NCBI GenBank assembly: GCA_016844585.1 | Contig: JAERMM010000003.1 | Coordinates: 1 to 34,262 of the forward strand | DNA: 34,262 bases | Source of the DNA: Chloroflexota bacterium | Lineage (GTDB): Bacteria; Chloroflexota; UBA6077; SHYK01 | Direction: 5' to 3' | Shown here: piece after piece, positions 16,716-24,350 of the stretch | Numbering within the stretch: the first letter of the stretch is position 1 | How the letters are laid out: each line of letters opens with the position of its first letter | Position numbers and translations under genes: made by a program | Notes under the pieces: model-generated | The model's input: the letters and a program-made list of their open reading frames with translations, nothing else | Told to the model about the DNA's origin: nothing | Databases searched by the model: none

Positions 16716-16913
16716 ATGCGCCTAATCAAAGTCGTCCCCTCGAGGATGTGGATTTTTGGCTACGGAGTCAGTGTTGGGCCGAAGGCTTCAGATTGGAGAG
16801 GAGACTGTACCGTGGATACGCCGGGCTTTACGGACGAAGAGCGCATCGGCATGCTGAGCGGGACCGCCTGCCGGCTGCTGGGTATCAACCAGGCGGGGAT
16901 TGGCACATACTAA
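16716..16913 (+). pseudogene. Remnant of an amidohydrolase C-terminus
   Basis: The reading frame ends GFTDEERIGMLSGTACRLLGI, very like the final LTDEE(R/K)..I(L)G.NA.RL(F/L)GI segment of metal-dependent amidohydrolases of the amidohydrolase-2/ACMSD group, and ASDWRG upstream may be the preceding loop. Only about 60 residues remain and all metal-binding residues are absent. A GTG at 16812 could start a 33-residue peptide. Such enzymes (decarboxylases, hydrolases) are frequent in aromatic-degradation clusters, so this could be a lost pathway gene. Confidence 0.5.
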
Positions 16914-17014
16914 GTTCTCATGGGAACGAAATAACTGGTGCAAATCCATCGCATTTCATGCGTATCTGAGCGTAAACATGCACCATTTATTCGGTCGTGA
17001 CTCCTAAGGGACTG

Positions 17015-17086
17015 TCACGCTTTCACCGCTCCAGTGCTGTAGGGCGGGATCCCCGTGTGGCCCTGCGGTCGCAACAAGAGGGTCAT
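17015..17086 (-). pseudogene. Stub of a duplicated ornithine cyclodeaminase paralog
   Basis: ATG at 17086 after GAGGAGGAG begins MTLLLRPQGHTGI, matching 12 of the first 13 residues of the gene at 8511-9548, then diverges at 17047 and stops at 17015 after 23 codons. The DNA match continues upstream through the ribosome-binding site, palindrome and -10 box to about 17150. This is a 5' fragment of a second copy whose body has been lost. Confidence 0.75.
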
Positions 17087-17107
17087 CAGACGCTCCTCCT
17101 CACCATC

Positions 17108-17149
17108 GACCGACCACTCGGTCGGCCCGTAGACGCGACGGCTATCATA
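17108..17149 (-). promoter_or_regulatory. Second copy of promoter and palindromic operator
   Basis: GACCGACC (17108-17115), 4-nt spacer, GGTCGG (17120-17125) and the -10-like TATGAT (17149-17144) match the arrangement upstream of the gene at 8511-9548, with the GCCGTCGCGTC stretch between them also kept. The spacer bases differ while the half-sites are retained. It now heads only a 23-codon stub. Confidence 0.5.
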
Positions 17150-17170
17150 CTCCGCGCGTTGGACGGCTTT

Positions 17171-18871
17171 TCAGGCACGTTCCCACAGGTGGCTGTTGCG
17201 CGGCATGGTCCCCGAATCGCCGCCGGCATAGTCATCGAGCGCGAGCACGCCTCTGGCGACGGCAGCGCTGCTGACACGGAAATAGAGGGGGATCAGTGGG
17301 AGATCGTCTGCCAGGATGTCGCCCATCGTCTTGGCCAACGCCACTTGCTCGCGGTCGTCCACCGTCTCGTAGAGGCGGTCGATCAAGCCGTCGAGCGTTC
17401 GGTTCGCATAGTGGTTCTTGTTCTGGCCCGCCCAACGGTTTTGTAGTGTCGCATTTTGCCGGGAGTGGAAATAGACGAACACGCCGAGCCCGTTCGTGCG
17501 CCCGGTACTGGCCAGCCCCGGAAAACTCGCCCGGTCCTCGTTGTTGTCGATGACAGAATTGGTCCGTTCTCGTGCATCGATCCCCATCGCGCGGAACGAA
17601 TCAGCCACGATCGCACGCTCGCGAGCGTCACGCTCCTCTGCCAGTATCTCAATCTCCACCACCTGGGTCCGCAAATCCGCCAGGCGTCCGTCGGGTCCCT
17701 TCAGCCAGCCGGCCTCCGCCAGTTGACGGGCGGCTGCCGCCGGGTCGTAGGGGTACCGGCTGAACGGCTCTCCCGTGACCCGCCTACGTGGGTCCTTGGG
17801 CAGTAGGAAGCTATCGGCGCCGATATCGCTTAACCCCGGATAGAGGAACTCCCGTAGACTCTGCCGGTCAATAGCCTGGAACAGCCCGCGGCGGAGCCGC
17901 ACATCCTGACTCACCTCGACCGGCCGTGCCCACTGCGGGTCCATCTGAAAGTGATGGTAGTGCCAGCTCTGCGGTCGGTTGACAATTGTAGCAATGCCGG
18001 ACCGCTCCCACTCCTCCCGCAGCTTCGCAACCGCATCATTGGGCAGCGCGCCATCCGACGTCATATCGATGACTCCGGCGCTCACGTGCGCGACCAGCGT
18101 GTTCGCGTCGCCGATGCGGCGCACCAAGACGCGGTCGATCTTTGGGCGGCCCAAGAAGTAATCGTCGAAGCGCTCGAACATAAGGGTATCGATCCCGAAC
18201 TCCACCAGCCGGAATGGGCCAAGGTGCACCCACTGCGTCGTCCAGTAGGGCGAGTTCCTGAACGCTTCGACATCCCTGCTGAATAGATCGGCAAGCAGAT
18301 GGCTCGGGAACGGCCAGATGACTCGGTGGCCGATGTCCAGGGCTCCATAATAGGTGCTGTTCCAGGTAACAACCAGCGTCAGCGGATCTGGCGCGGTCAT
18401 GCTGTCAATGAGCTGCACCCACTTGCTAGCGCTGGTAGATGGCGTGTCGGGGTGTTGCAGCACCTCCCAGGTGAATAGGAGGTCATTGGCTGTGAACGGC
18501 GTCCCATCGTGCCACTTCACGTTGGCTCTCAGCGGCCAAACGGTGCGCATGCGGCCATCGGGCAGTACAGCAATCGAGCCATCGTCCAGAGAAGGGAGCT
18601 TGCTCGCGAGTCGCGCCTCCAAGCCGCCCACAGGATCGTTCGTCACCAGACCGTTGACGTGCATCTCCGTCAGGCCGGGGAGGCCACCTGTTGGGTTGGA
18701 CTGGTCGAAGGGCGCGAAGGTCGGCGTAACCCCCAGCACGCCCACCACGATGGTTTTCGGCGCGCTCGAGAGAGGCGCCGCGGTTGTGCCCACTGCTCCC
18801 GGACTCGGCGGGCCGCTGCAACCAACCAGCGCGGCAAGCGCTGCGCCGAGCGTGACCCGTCGTAGTCGCAT
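17171..18871 (-). CDS. ABC-transporter substrate-binding lipoprotein, family 5 (peptide/nickel/opine type)
   Basis: 566 residues from ATG at 18871, chosen because GGGAGGA stands just upstream and the protein then begins with a lipoprotein signal: RLRR, a hydrophobic run, and lipobox LVGC (lipidated Cys at residue 18). The family-5 fold shows RANVKWHDGTPFTANDLLFTW, the usual SBP_bac_5 signature, and typical later segments (GPFRLVEF, RLRRGLFQAIDRQSLRE, YDPAAAARQLAEAGW). It would capture a solute outside the membrane for an oligopeptide-type ABC importer. No permease or ATPase genes are adjacent, so it would need a distant transporter. It lies 43 bp after the TAXI-type gene, probably cotranscribed. 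Confidence 0.9.
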   Translation of the reverse strand: MRLRRVTLGAALAALVGCSGPPSPGAVGTTAAPLSSAPKTIVVGVLGVTPTFAPFDQSNPTGGLPGLTEMHVNGLVTNDPVGGLEARLASKLPSLDDGSIAVLPDGRMRTVWPLRANVKWHDGTPFTANDLLFTWEVLQHPDTPSTSASKWVQLIDSMTAPDPLTLVVTWNSTYYGALDIGHRVIWPFPSHLLADLFSRDVEAFRNSPYWTTQWVHLGPFRLVEFGIDTLMFERFDDYFLGRPKIDRVLVRRIGDANTLVAHVSAGVIDMTSDGALPNDAVAKLREEWERSGIATIVNRPQSWHYHHFQMDPQWARPVEVSQDVRLRRGLFQAIDRQSLREFLYPGLSDIGADSFLLPKDPRRRVTGEPFSRYPYDPAAAARQLAEAGWLKGPDGRLADLRTQVVEIEILAEERDARERAIVADSFRAMGIDARERTNSVIDNNEDRASFPGLASTGRTNGLGVFVYFHSRQNATLQNRWAGQNKNHYANRTLDGLIDRLYETVDDREQVALAKTMGDILADDLPLIPLYFRVSSAAVARGVLALDDYAGGDSGTMPRNSHLWERA

Positions 18872-18914
18872 CGCATTCCTCCCGACGCTGTAATAGACCA
18901 CCGCTCTGTAGTTT

Positions 18915-19877
18915 CTAGCTCAAGTAGCCAGCTTCTCGCCAGTAGCGCTCGGCAGCCGGGTGGAGCGGAATCTTGAGCGGTCCGGCCTGGGAGTCGCGGC
19001 ACATCTCTGCCAGCGGAAGGTCCCGCGGCTCCTGCCAGACGATGTTGGACTTCCGCGCGTCCAGCGCCTGGCAGAACCGATAGATCAGCTCGTCGGGCAC
19101 GTCCGCGTGCGTGTACACCGGCCAGCCACTGAAGTCCAGCGCAGGAATGTCCGCCGGCAGGTTGGGGAACATCGCCTTCGTGATCGGCGAGCGGTGGAAC
19201 CCGATGTCGTCCATGGCTTGCAGAACGGGCTCCTCCAACGGCAGCAGATGCATCTCCAGCTCGTCGAGCTGCGGAATGAGCTGTAGCACGGCCTCGTCGA
19301 AGATCGCGTCGACCTCGCCGCTGGTCACCTTCGCGGTGCGGGTTGGCCGATACGACATTTCGGAGTCGGGTACGATAGCGCCGCCCCACGAGATCACGTC
19401 CTCCACGCTGAACCCGTAGCACTTGAGCACCTCGTTCACGTACAGGTGGGTCGCGTGATCGGGCTGCGCGCGGAGCGATATGCGGAGTGGGTAGCGGCGC
19501 TCTTTGACCTCCGCGAGCGAGCCGAGCCCGGTCCGGTTGGCCACCGCGAACACCATCCAGTCGAGCGATGGGATGACCGTGATGGCGCGGACCGGAACCG
19601 GCTCGGAGAACGGCCCCTTGCCTCGGTAGCCGGCCGCTAGCGGGCCGGCCGGGTTCATGAGCGCGACGTCAACCTCGCGGGCGGCTACCTGGTTGATCAC
19701 CCGGTAGGAGTCGCTGCCGAAGAGCGCGAGCCCCCAATCCTCCTTGCCCTGCCGGCGCATCTGGACCAGCGATTGGTTCATCGAAAAGCCGGTCGGACGA
19801 ATCATCTCGGCCGCCGTCTCCAGAATCAGCGAGGACCGCGTCTTGGCTGGCACTTGAGTGGTTGGCCTCTCATCCAT
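18915..19877 (-). CDS. TAXI-family (TRAP-associated) solute-binding protein without signal peptide
   Basis: 320 residues resembling the TAXI/NMT1-like periplasmic binding fold: an early ...ALFGSDSYRVINQVAAREVDVALMNPAGP segment followed by AITVIPSLDWMVFAVAN, and a C-terminal PAAERYWREAGYL. TAXI proteins normally feed DctQM-type TRAP permeases, but the N-terminus here (MDERPTTQVPAKTRSS) has no hydrophobic signal, and no TRAP membrane genes are nearby. It may be cytoplasmic and act as a ligand sensor or accessory protein, or have lost secretion. ATG at 19877 has AAGGGGGG 7 nt upstream. It is followed by the family-5 binding protein and is divergent from the Mo-hydroxylase at 20075. Confidence 0.78.
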   Translation of the reverse strand: MDERPTTQVPAKTRSSLILETAAEMIRPTGFSMNQSLVQMRRQGKEDWGLALFGSDSYRVINQVAAREVDVALMNPAGPLAAGYRGKGPFSEPVPVRAITVIPSLDWMVFAVANRTGLGSLAEVKERRYPLRISLRAQPDHATHLYVNEVLKCYGFSVEDVISWGGAIVPDSEMSYRPTRTAKVTSGEVDAIFDEAVLQLIPQLDELEMHLLPLEEPVLQAMDDIGFHRSPITKAMFPNLPADIPALDFSGWPVYTHADVPDELIYRFCQALDARKSNIVWQEPRDLPLAEMCRDSQAGPLKIPLHPAAERYWREAGYLS

Positions 19878-19897
19878 CGTCGACCCCCCTTAGCTCC

Positions 19898-19918
19898 CCT
19901 CAGTCCTCAGTCCTCAGT
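19898..19918. repeat. Three tandem copies of CCTCAGT
   Basis: A 7-bp unit repeated three times without a mismatch in the divergent intergenic region between the TAXI-type gene and the Mo-hydroxylase gene. It is followed by GGGGAG, which can pair with CTCCCC at its left edge. Confidence 0.85.
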
Positions 19919-19998
19919 GGGGAGGGCACCAGTTTACGCCGATCCGCCAATTGCGGCCTTCCGACCCGCCGCATATACTCGGCCAATCCACATCTACT

Positions 19999-20034
19999 CC
20001 TCTCTCACCGCAGTGGGAGAGGCTGGGTGAGGGC
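19999..20034 (+). repeat. Dispersed hairpin repeat, copy 2
   Basis: Closely matches 5739-5775 in the same orientation (CGCAGTGGGAGAGG, then GGTGAGGGC). The left arm is changed to CTCTCTCA, weakening the hairpin. Like copy 1 it lies between divergent genes, about 120 bp from the minus-strand start. Confidence 0.8.
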
Positions 20035-20074
20035 CCCCCGGCTTCTGCCGCCAATCCCGTTTGGAGTAGGTCAC

Positions 20075-22375
20075 ATGGCTCCCGCTGTCTCTGTTATTGG
20101 CCAGGCCTTCCCTCGCGTCGAAGGGCACGACAAAGTGACGGGCGCAGCCGCGTACACAGCGGACGTCGTCCCGTCAGGTCGGCTCTGGGGAAAGCTGCTG
20201 CGCAGCCCGCTCCCGCACGCCCGCATCGTGTCCATCGACGCATCAGAAGCCCGACGGCTTCCCGGCGTTCGGGCTGTCGTGACGGCGGCTGACCTTCCGG
20301 CGCTGCTGATTGGCCGGGCTGCCAAGGACCAACCGCTGCTCTGTCACGATCGCGTTCGATTCGTTGGCGACCCGGTGGCGGCAGTGGCGGCCGATGATCC
20401 CGAGATCGCGGAGCAGGCGCTCAACCTCATCGAGGTCGAGTACGAGGAGCTGCCAGCGATCTTCGATGCGGTCGAAGCGCTCAGGGACGACACCCGGCTG
20501 GTCCACGAGCATCCGGAGAGCTACCGAGGAAGGCCGAAGGGCCTCCCAGATCTACCCAATCTCCAGTCGTACACCTGCTGGGAGGTTGGCGACGTCGACC
20601 GAGGGTTCGCCGAGGCGGACCAGGTGTTCGAACAGACCTTTACCACGCAGCGCGTCCACCAACTCTATCTCGAGCCGCATACCTGCACGATCGGCGCAGA
20701 CGATTCTGGTCGCCTCCAGGTCTGGGCAAGCAACAAGATGCCCTACGCGGTGCGGCGTTGGGTGGCTGAAGCCGCCGTCCAATCCCTCGACGACGTCATC
20801 GTGAACCCGGTGCGCATAGGTGGGGACTACGGCGGCAAGGGCGATCATCTGAACCTGCACCTGTGCTGCTTCCTCGCAAAGATGACCGGCCGTCCAGTGA
20901 CGATGATGCTTTCGTACGTCGAAGAGCTGACCGCGGCGAATCCGCGTCATTCCGCCACCATCGTGCTGCGGACCGGCATGAAGAGCGACGGGCGCCTCTG
21001 GGCGCGGCACGCCCATCTGGTATTCGACGGCGGCGCCTATGCAGGCTACAAGCCGCACCCGACCGGCGGGCTTGGAGGCGCGGACAAGAGCGGCGGCCCC
21101 TACCGCATCCAGCATTCGAAGATCGAGAGCTTTGTGGCCTATACCAACTCGGTCCCCGGTGGACACTACCGCGGACCCGGCTCCGTGCAGTCGCTATTCG
21201 CGGTGGAATCGCATATGGATACCATCGCGCGGGAGATGGGCATCGACCCCATCGAGCTTCGCCTCATCAACGCGATTCAGGATGGCGACCGTGCACCGGA
21301 TGGTCATCACTGGACCAAAATCCTCTTCACGGAGACGCTGCAGCGGGCAAGCCAGGTGAGCGGTTGGGACACACCGAAGACCAGCCCCAGCATTGGGCGC
21401 GGTGTGTCGGCCGGCTACCACCACATCGGAAACGGCGAGGCGGGCGCCGCCATCGAACTGGGCGGCGATGGTTCGGTCGCCCTGCTCACGGCGACGCCGG
21501 ACACCGGCACCGGAAGCCATTCGATCTTCGGGCAGTTCGTTGCCGAGGTGCTGCAGCGGCCGGTCGAGGAGGTGGCGGTGCGGCAGGCGCCGACGGGCCT
21601 GGTGGCCAATGACAGCGGCGTTGGCGCAAGCCGGGTTACCAACGTTGCAGGCCACGCGACGATGAAGGCGGCGGAGCAAATGCGCGAGGCGCTGCTGGAG
21701 ACAGCCGCTGGCCTGCTCGAGTGCGCGCCGAGCGAAGTCGAGCTGCGCGATGGGATATTTCGCGTCAGCGGTCAATCGACGGGCGGGCTCACCTGGTCCG
21801 AGATCGCTCAAGCCGTGACGCGCCAACATGGCGACCCCTTCCAGGTGAAGGCGACCTACGCTACAAAAGAGGAGATGCAGGAGAAATCGTTTGTCGTGCA
21901 TCTGGTCGAGGTGGAGGTGGACCGCGAAACCGGCGCCGTTTCCGTGCTGGGGATCACCACGGTCGACGAGGTTGGGCCCATCATCAATCCCACGAACGTC
22001 CAGGGACAGCTCGAGGGAGGGCTCGCGCAGGGCCTCGGGTTTGCCCTCATGGAGCACCTTCCAACCGAGGACGGCCGCGTCACGGCGGTGGGCCTGCACG
22101 ACTACAAGATCCCCACGATTCGTGACATGCCACCGCTGCGCACGGTGCTGATCACGGGCGGCGAAGGGCCGGGGCCGTTTGGGGCGAAAGCAGTCAGCGA
22201 GCTGACGATCTCCTCGATCGCGCCAGCCATCGCCAACGCGGTCTACGACGCCGTGGGTGTGCGCATCACCGACCTGCCGATCACCGCGGAAAAGGTCTAC
22301 CGCGCGTTGAACGAGGCTGAGCATACCAGGGGCCGGGCGGATCGAGCGACCTCGACAGCCAATCGCACGCTGTAG
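20075..22375 (+). CDS. Xanthine dehydrogenase/CoxL-type molybdopterin-binding subunit (intact)
   Basis: 766 residues, full length for the family, from ATG at 20075 (GGAG about 9 nt upstream). The longer open frame upstream runs through intergenic repeats. The N-terminal a/b hammerhead domain begins GQAFPRVEGHDKVTGAAAYT and contains SPLPHARIVSID. The Mo-cofactor domain has GGDYGGKGDH, a GGHYRGPGSVQ loop and the C-terminal GPGPFGAKAVSE, whose Glu is the expected catalytic base. It would hydroxylate an aldehyde or N-heterocycle. The FAD and 2Fe-2S subunits that normally pass on its electrons are not encoded nearby. It is a homologue of the broken gene at the window start, and its conserved Glu contrasts with the Gln there. 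Substrate unknown. Confidence 0.92.
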   Translation: MAPAVSVIGQAFPRVEGHDKVTGAAAYTADVVPSGRLWGKLLRSPLPHARIVSIDASEARRLPGVRAVVTAADLPALLIGRAAKDQPLLCHDRVRFVGDPVAAVAADDPEIAEQALNLIEVEYEELPAIFDAVEALRDDTRLVHEHPESYRGRPKGLPDLPNLQSYTCWEVGDVDRGFAEADQVFEQTFTTQRVHQLYLEPHTCTIGADDSGRLQVWASNKMPYAVRRWVAEAAVQSLDDVIVNPVRIGGDYGGKGDHLNLHLCCFLAKMTGRPVTMMLSYVEELTAANPRHSATIVLRTGMKSDGRLWARHAHLVFDGGAYAGYKPHPTGGLGGADKSGGPYRIQHSKIESFVAYTNSVPGGHYRGPGSVQSLFAVESHMDTIAREMGIDPIELRLINAIQDGDRAPDGHHWTKILFTETLQRASQVSGWDTPKTSPSIGRGVSAGYHHIGNGEAGAAIELGGDGSVALLTATPDTGTGSHSIFGQFVAEVLQRPVEEVAVRQAPTGLVANDSGVGASRVTNVAGHATMKAAEQMREALLETAAGLLECAPSEVELRDGIFRVSGQSTGGLTWSEIAQAVTRQHGDPFQVKATYATKEEMQEKSFVVHLVEVEVDRETGAVSVLGITTVDEVGPIINPTNVQGQLEGGLAQGLGFALMEHLPTEDGRVTAVGLHDYKIPTIRDMPPLRTVLITGGEGPGPFGAKAVSELTISSIAPAIANAVYDAVGVRITDLPITAEKVYRALNEAEHTRGRADRATSTANRTL

Positions 22376-22480
22376 TCGCATTTCGTCGGCGATACCGCAA
22401 CGGAGAATGGAACGCCCAGAGACATGATAGATCGACCCATGGTCCCTGTGGACCAACGCAATGTCTGTGAGCTACTGGTT

Positions 22481-22750
22481 TTAGTTCGGTGCCCAGCGGC
22501 CATGCTCGCGAATCGCATCGTACATGGTGTCTGGCGCCAGGTCGGCGCCATTCGGCCATTGGACGGCCCCCATCACAACTGCTGCTTGTGCGAAGGCTAA
22601 GGGGTCGCGGAGCGACTCGAACACGGTCCCTACCACTCTCGGATCGGTGAGGAAGCCGCCCAGGTCGACCTCGCCCGCGGTTCCATCGACGAAGGAGACT
22701 CGCAAGCGCATGTTGGGCAGCGGCTCGATCGACACAACCCGCCAGGGCAC
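22481..22750 (-). CDS. DUF2442 domain protein
   Basis: About 89 residues from the GTG at 22750 (VPWRVVSIEPLPNMRLRVSF). The pattern F-x-DG-x-x-G-x-VDL followed by VF-x-x-LRDP-x-x-F and WPNGADLAPDTMYD is the DUF2442 signature. The frame stays open to 22861 but that part overlaps the partner gene and lacks the pattern, so the shorter start is preferred. No clear ribosome-binding site is seen. It lies 20 bp after the DUF4160 gene, an arrangement seen widely in bacteria and suspected to form a toxin-antitoxin-like or regulatory pair. Biochemical role unknown. Confidence 0.82.
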   Translation of the reverse strand: MPWRVVSIEPLPNMRLRVSFVDGTAGEVDLGGFLTDPRVVGTVFESLRDPLAFAQAAVVMGAVQWPNGADLAPDTMYDAIREHGRWAPN

Positions 22751-22770
22751 AGTGTGCCGAATGGTTGGGA

Positions 22771-23031
22771 CTACGGCAGCGGTTGAACCGGTTTCGGGGG
22801 TTGTAGCTGGCTGCACAGATTCCAGTCCTCCATCAGATCGTCTCGATGGTCGTCCGCCCACTCCAGGACGAGTGCCATCGCCCGGCGAGGGAGGGAGCCG
22901 CGGAGCACGCGAAGGTCTCGCAAATCGACGAGCGCCTCGTGCTCTCCGTAGAGCGCATGAAAATGCGGCGGGCCATGCTCATCCCAATACATCTGAATAA
23001 CGATACCGTAGAACATGCTGATCGTCGGCAT
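22771..23031 (-). CDS. DUF4160 domain protein
   Basis: About 86 residues from ATG at 23031 (MPTISMFYGIVIQMYW), the standard beginning of the family. The remaining signature is EHGPPHFHALYGEHEA, then LRGSLPRRAMALVLEWADDHRDDLMEDW. The frame is open further upstream but the family begins at MPTIS. It is a first gene with the DUF2442 gene following, so the two are probably cotranscribed and may form a complex. Its C-terminal tail (LQPPKPVQPLP) is proline-rich. Function unproven. Confidence 0.87.
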   Translation of the reverse strand: MPTISMFYGIVIQMYWDEHGPPHFHALYGEHEALVDLRDLRVLRGSLPRRAMALVLEWADDHRDDLMEDWNLCSQLQPPKPVQPLP

Positions 23032-23129
23032 GTAGCTCTCACACGGTCTTGAAGCTCGTGACGGGTCGGTCCTGCACAACGGATCATTCTGTTGCTTTGG
23101 AGCATGCGCCGATCATACATCGGCCGCGC

Positions 23130-24122
23130 CTACGGCCATTCAGTCCCGACGCCGATCTGGCGTGCACGCTCGCAGGCGAGGGAGGGCACCGCTACGTCCC
23201 AGGTGGCCGACGACCTCGAGGCGTAGGTGATGAGCTGGTCGGGCCTTTCCCGTCCGGTCGCCTTGCCGATCAGGATCTCACCGATCTCGACGAGATTGTC
23301 TGCCGAGATTCGCCCCTGATCCAGCAGGGTCGCAAAGGGCTCGCGTGGCTGCTTGAGATCGCGCAGCAAACGGACTGACGTGGTGACGATACGCGAATCT
23401 AGTGCGGTGGCCTCGTCGATCTCGCCGCTGGAAAGGGTAATCACCGTCGCGCCGGGCGACAGCCAATCGCGATGCACCACTGGCGCGCTGGCAGTCGTGG
23501 CCGAGAGCACGACGTGGGCGCCCTCGATCGCCTCTTCCGCCGAGGAGCATCCGATCACCTCGATCCGCAGCAGGTCCGCCATCTCGCGGGCGAACCGCGC
23601 CACATTCTCTGGAGTCCGGCTGTAAACGCGCACCCGGCGGATGGGGCGAACCGCGCATACCGCGGCCAGCTGGCCAGAGGCGATCTTTCCTGTCCCGATC
23701 ATGGCCAGCTCGCTGGCTTCGGGAATCGCCAGATGGCTGGCGGCAAGGCCGGTTGGCGCCGCGGTGCGGACGTTGTTCAGATGGCCGTCCTCGAGGATCG
23801 CGACCATGCCCATGTCATCGAAGGCGTAGACGGCCGTGACCCCGTGGAGCCTCCTCGACCGATCCGCTGCCGGCCTGGAGATGGAAGGGCCGTACGTATA
23901 CGTGCGCACCGCTGCGCCAACACCATCTACGATTGCCCCGGAGACGACCAGGTTGCGCCGAACGGCGTCGTCACCGCGGTAACCGATGGACGCACGCGGG
24001 TGTACGCTCGTCCGTCCCAACGCGCGAGCGATCTCCGCGCGCTCCAGGGCGGCGATTGCATCTCCCATGCACGCCGGCAAGGGCAGGGCCCGTTGAACGT
24101 CCTCGTCGGTCAGCAGCAGCAT
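23130..24122 (-). CDS. Ornithine cyclodeaminase/mu-crystallin family protein (paralog 3)
   Basis: 330 residues from ATG at 24122. It contains VRTAAPTGLAASHLA (substrate/cofactor region) and the Rossmann motif MIGTGKIASGQLAAV. It is clearly a close paralog of the gene at 7520-8503: CAVRPI-RR-VRVYSRTPE, GAAVRTYTYG and the EWP C-terminus correspond. The two genes are about 15 kb apart and on opposite strands. It probably acts on a related imino or amino acid. Nothing nearby reveals which. Upstream lies a 230-bp region containing the terminator-like hairpin of the VOC operon. Confidence 0.88.
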   Translation of the reverse strand: MLLLTDEDVQRALPLPACMGDAIAALERAEIARALGRTSVHPRASIGYRGDDAVRRNLVVSGAIVDGVGAAVRTYTYGPSISRPAADRSRRLHGVTAVYAFDDMGMVAILEDGHLNNVRTAAPTGLAASHLAIPEASELAMIGTGKIASGQLAAVCAVRPIRRVRVYSRTPENVARFAREMADLLRIEVIGCSSAEEAIEGAHVVLSATTASAPVVHRDWLSPGATVITLSSGEIDEATALDSRIVTTSVRLLRDLKQPREPFATLLDQGRISADNLVEIGEILIGKATGRERPDQLITYASRSSATWDVAVPSLACERARQIGVGTEWP

Positions 24123-24253
24123 CGAACGCCATCTCGTGGGTCACTTGTCATGGACATCACGACAGCATTGGCCCGTCGCTCCGGTGAATACCTGCATGCG
24201 TCCGTGCCGTCGTCCCGGTGGACATCGCCATGCGTCGGCGCCGTCGTCCGGTA

Positions 24254-24272
24254 GCGGGGGCTCGCCCCCCGC
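24254..24272 (-). terminator. GC-rich hairpin downstream of the VOC gene pair
   Basis: GCGGGGG (24254-24260) pairs with CCCCCGC (24266-24272) about 80 bp after the VOC operon stop. There is no T run, so intrinsic termination is uncertain. Confidence 0.3.
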
Positions 24273-24350
24273 CGCTGAGCCCAGCCTGCACACATCCCGC
24301 GGAAAGGGACAAGGCCCCTCCGGACAAAAAGGCCTGCGGACGAGCGAACG

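Larger units (their letters stand above)
16579..17170. other. Intergenic region with gene remnants and possible structured RNA
   Basis: About 590 bp without an intact gene. It contains a candidate structured element (16600-16712), an amidohydrolase-like tail (16716-16913) and the duplicated promoter/start stub of cyclodeaminase paralog 2 (17015-17150). The stretch 16914-17014 shows nothing recognisable. Confidence 0.65.

Noticed and set aside
19862-20074. Upstream extension of the Mo-hydroxylase to 19862
   Set aside because: This stretch consists of intergenic repeats, and the ATG at 20075 has a ribosome-binding site and the usual family N-terminus.
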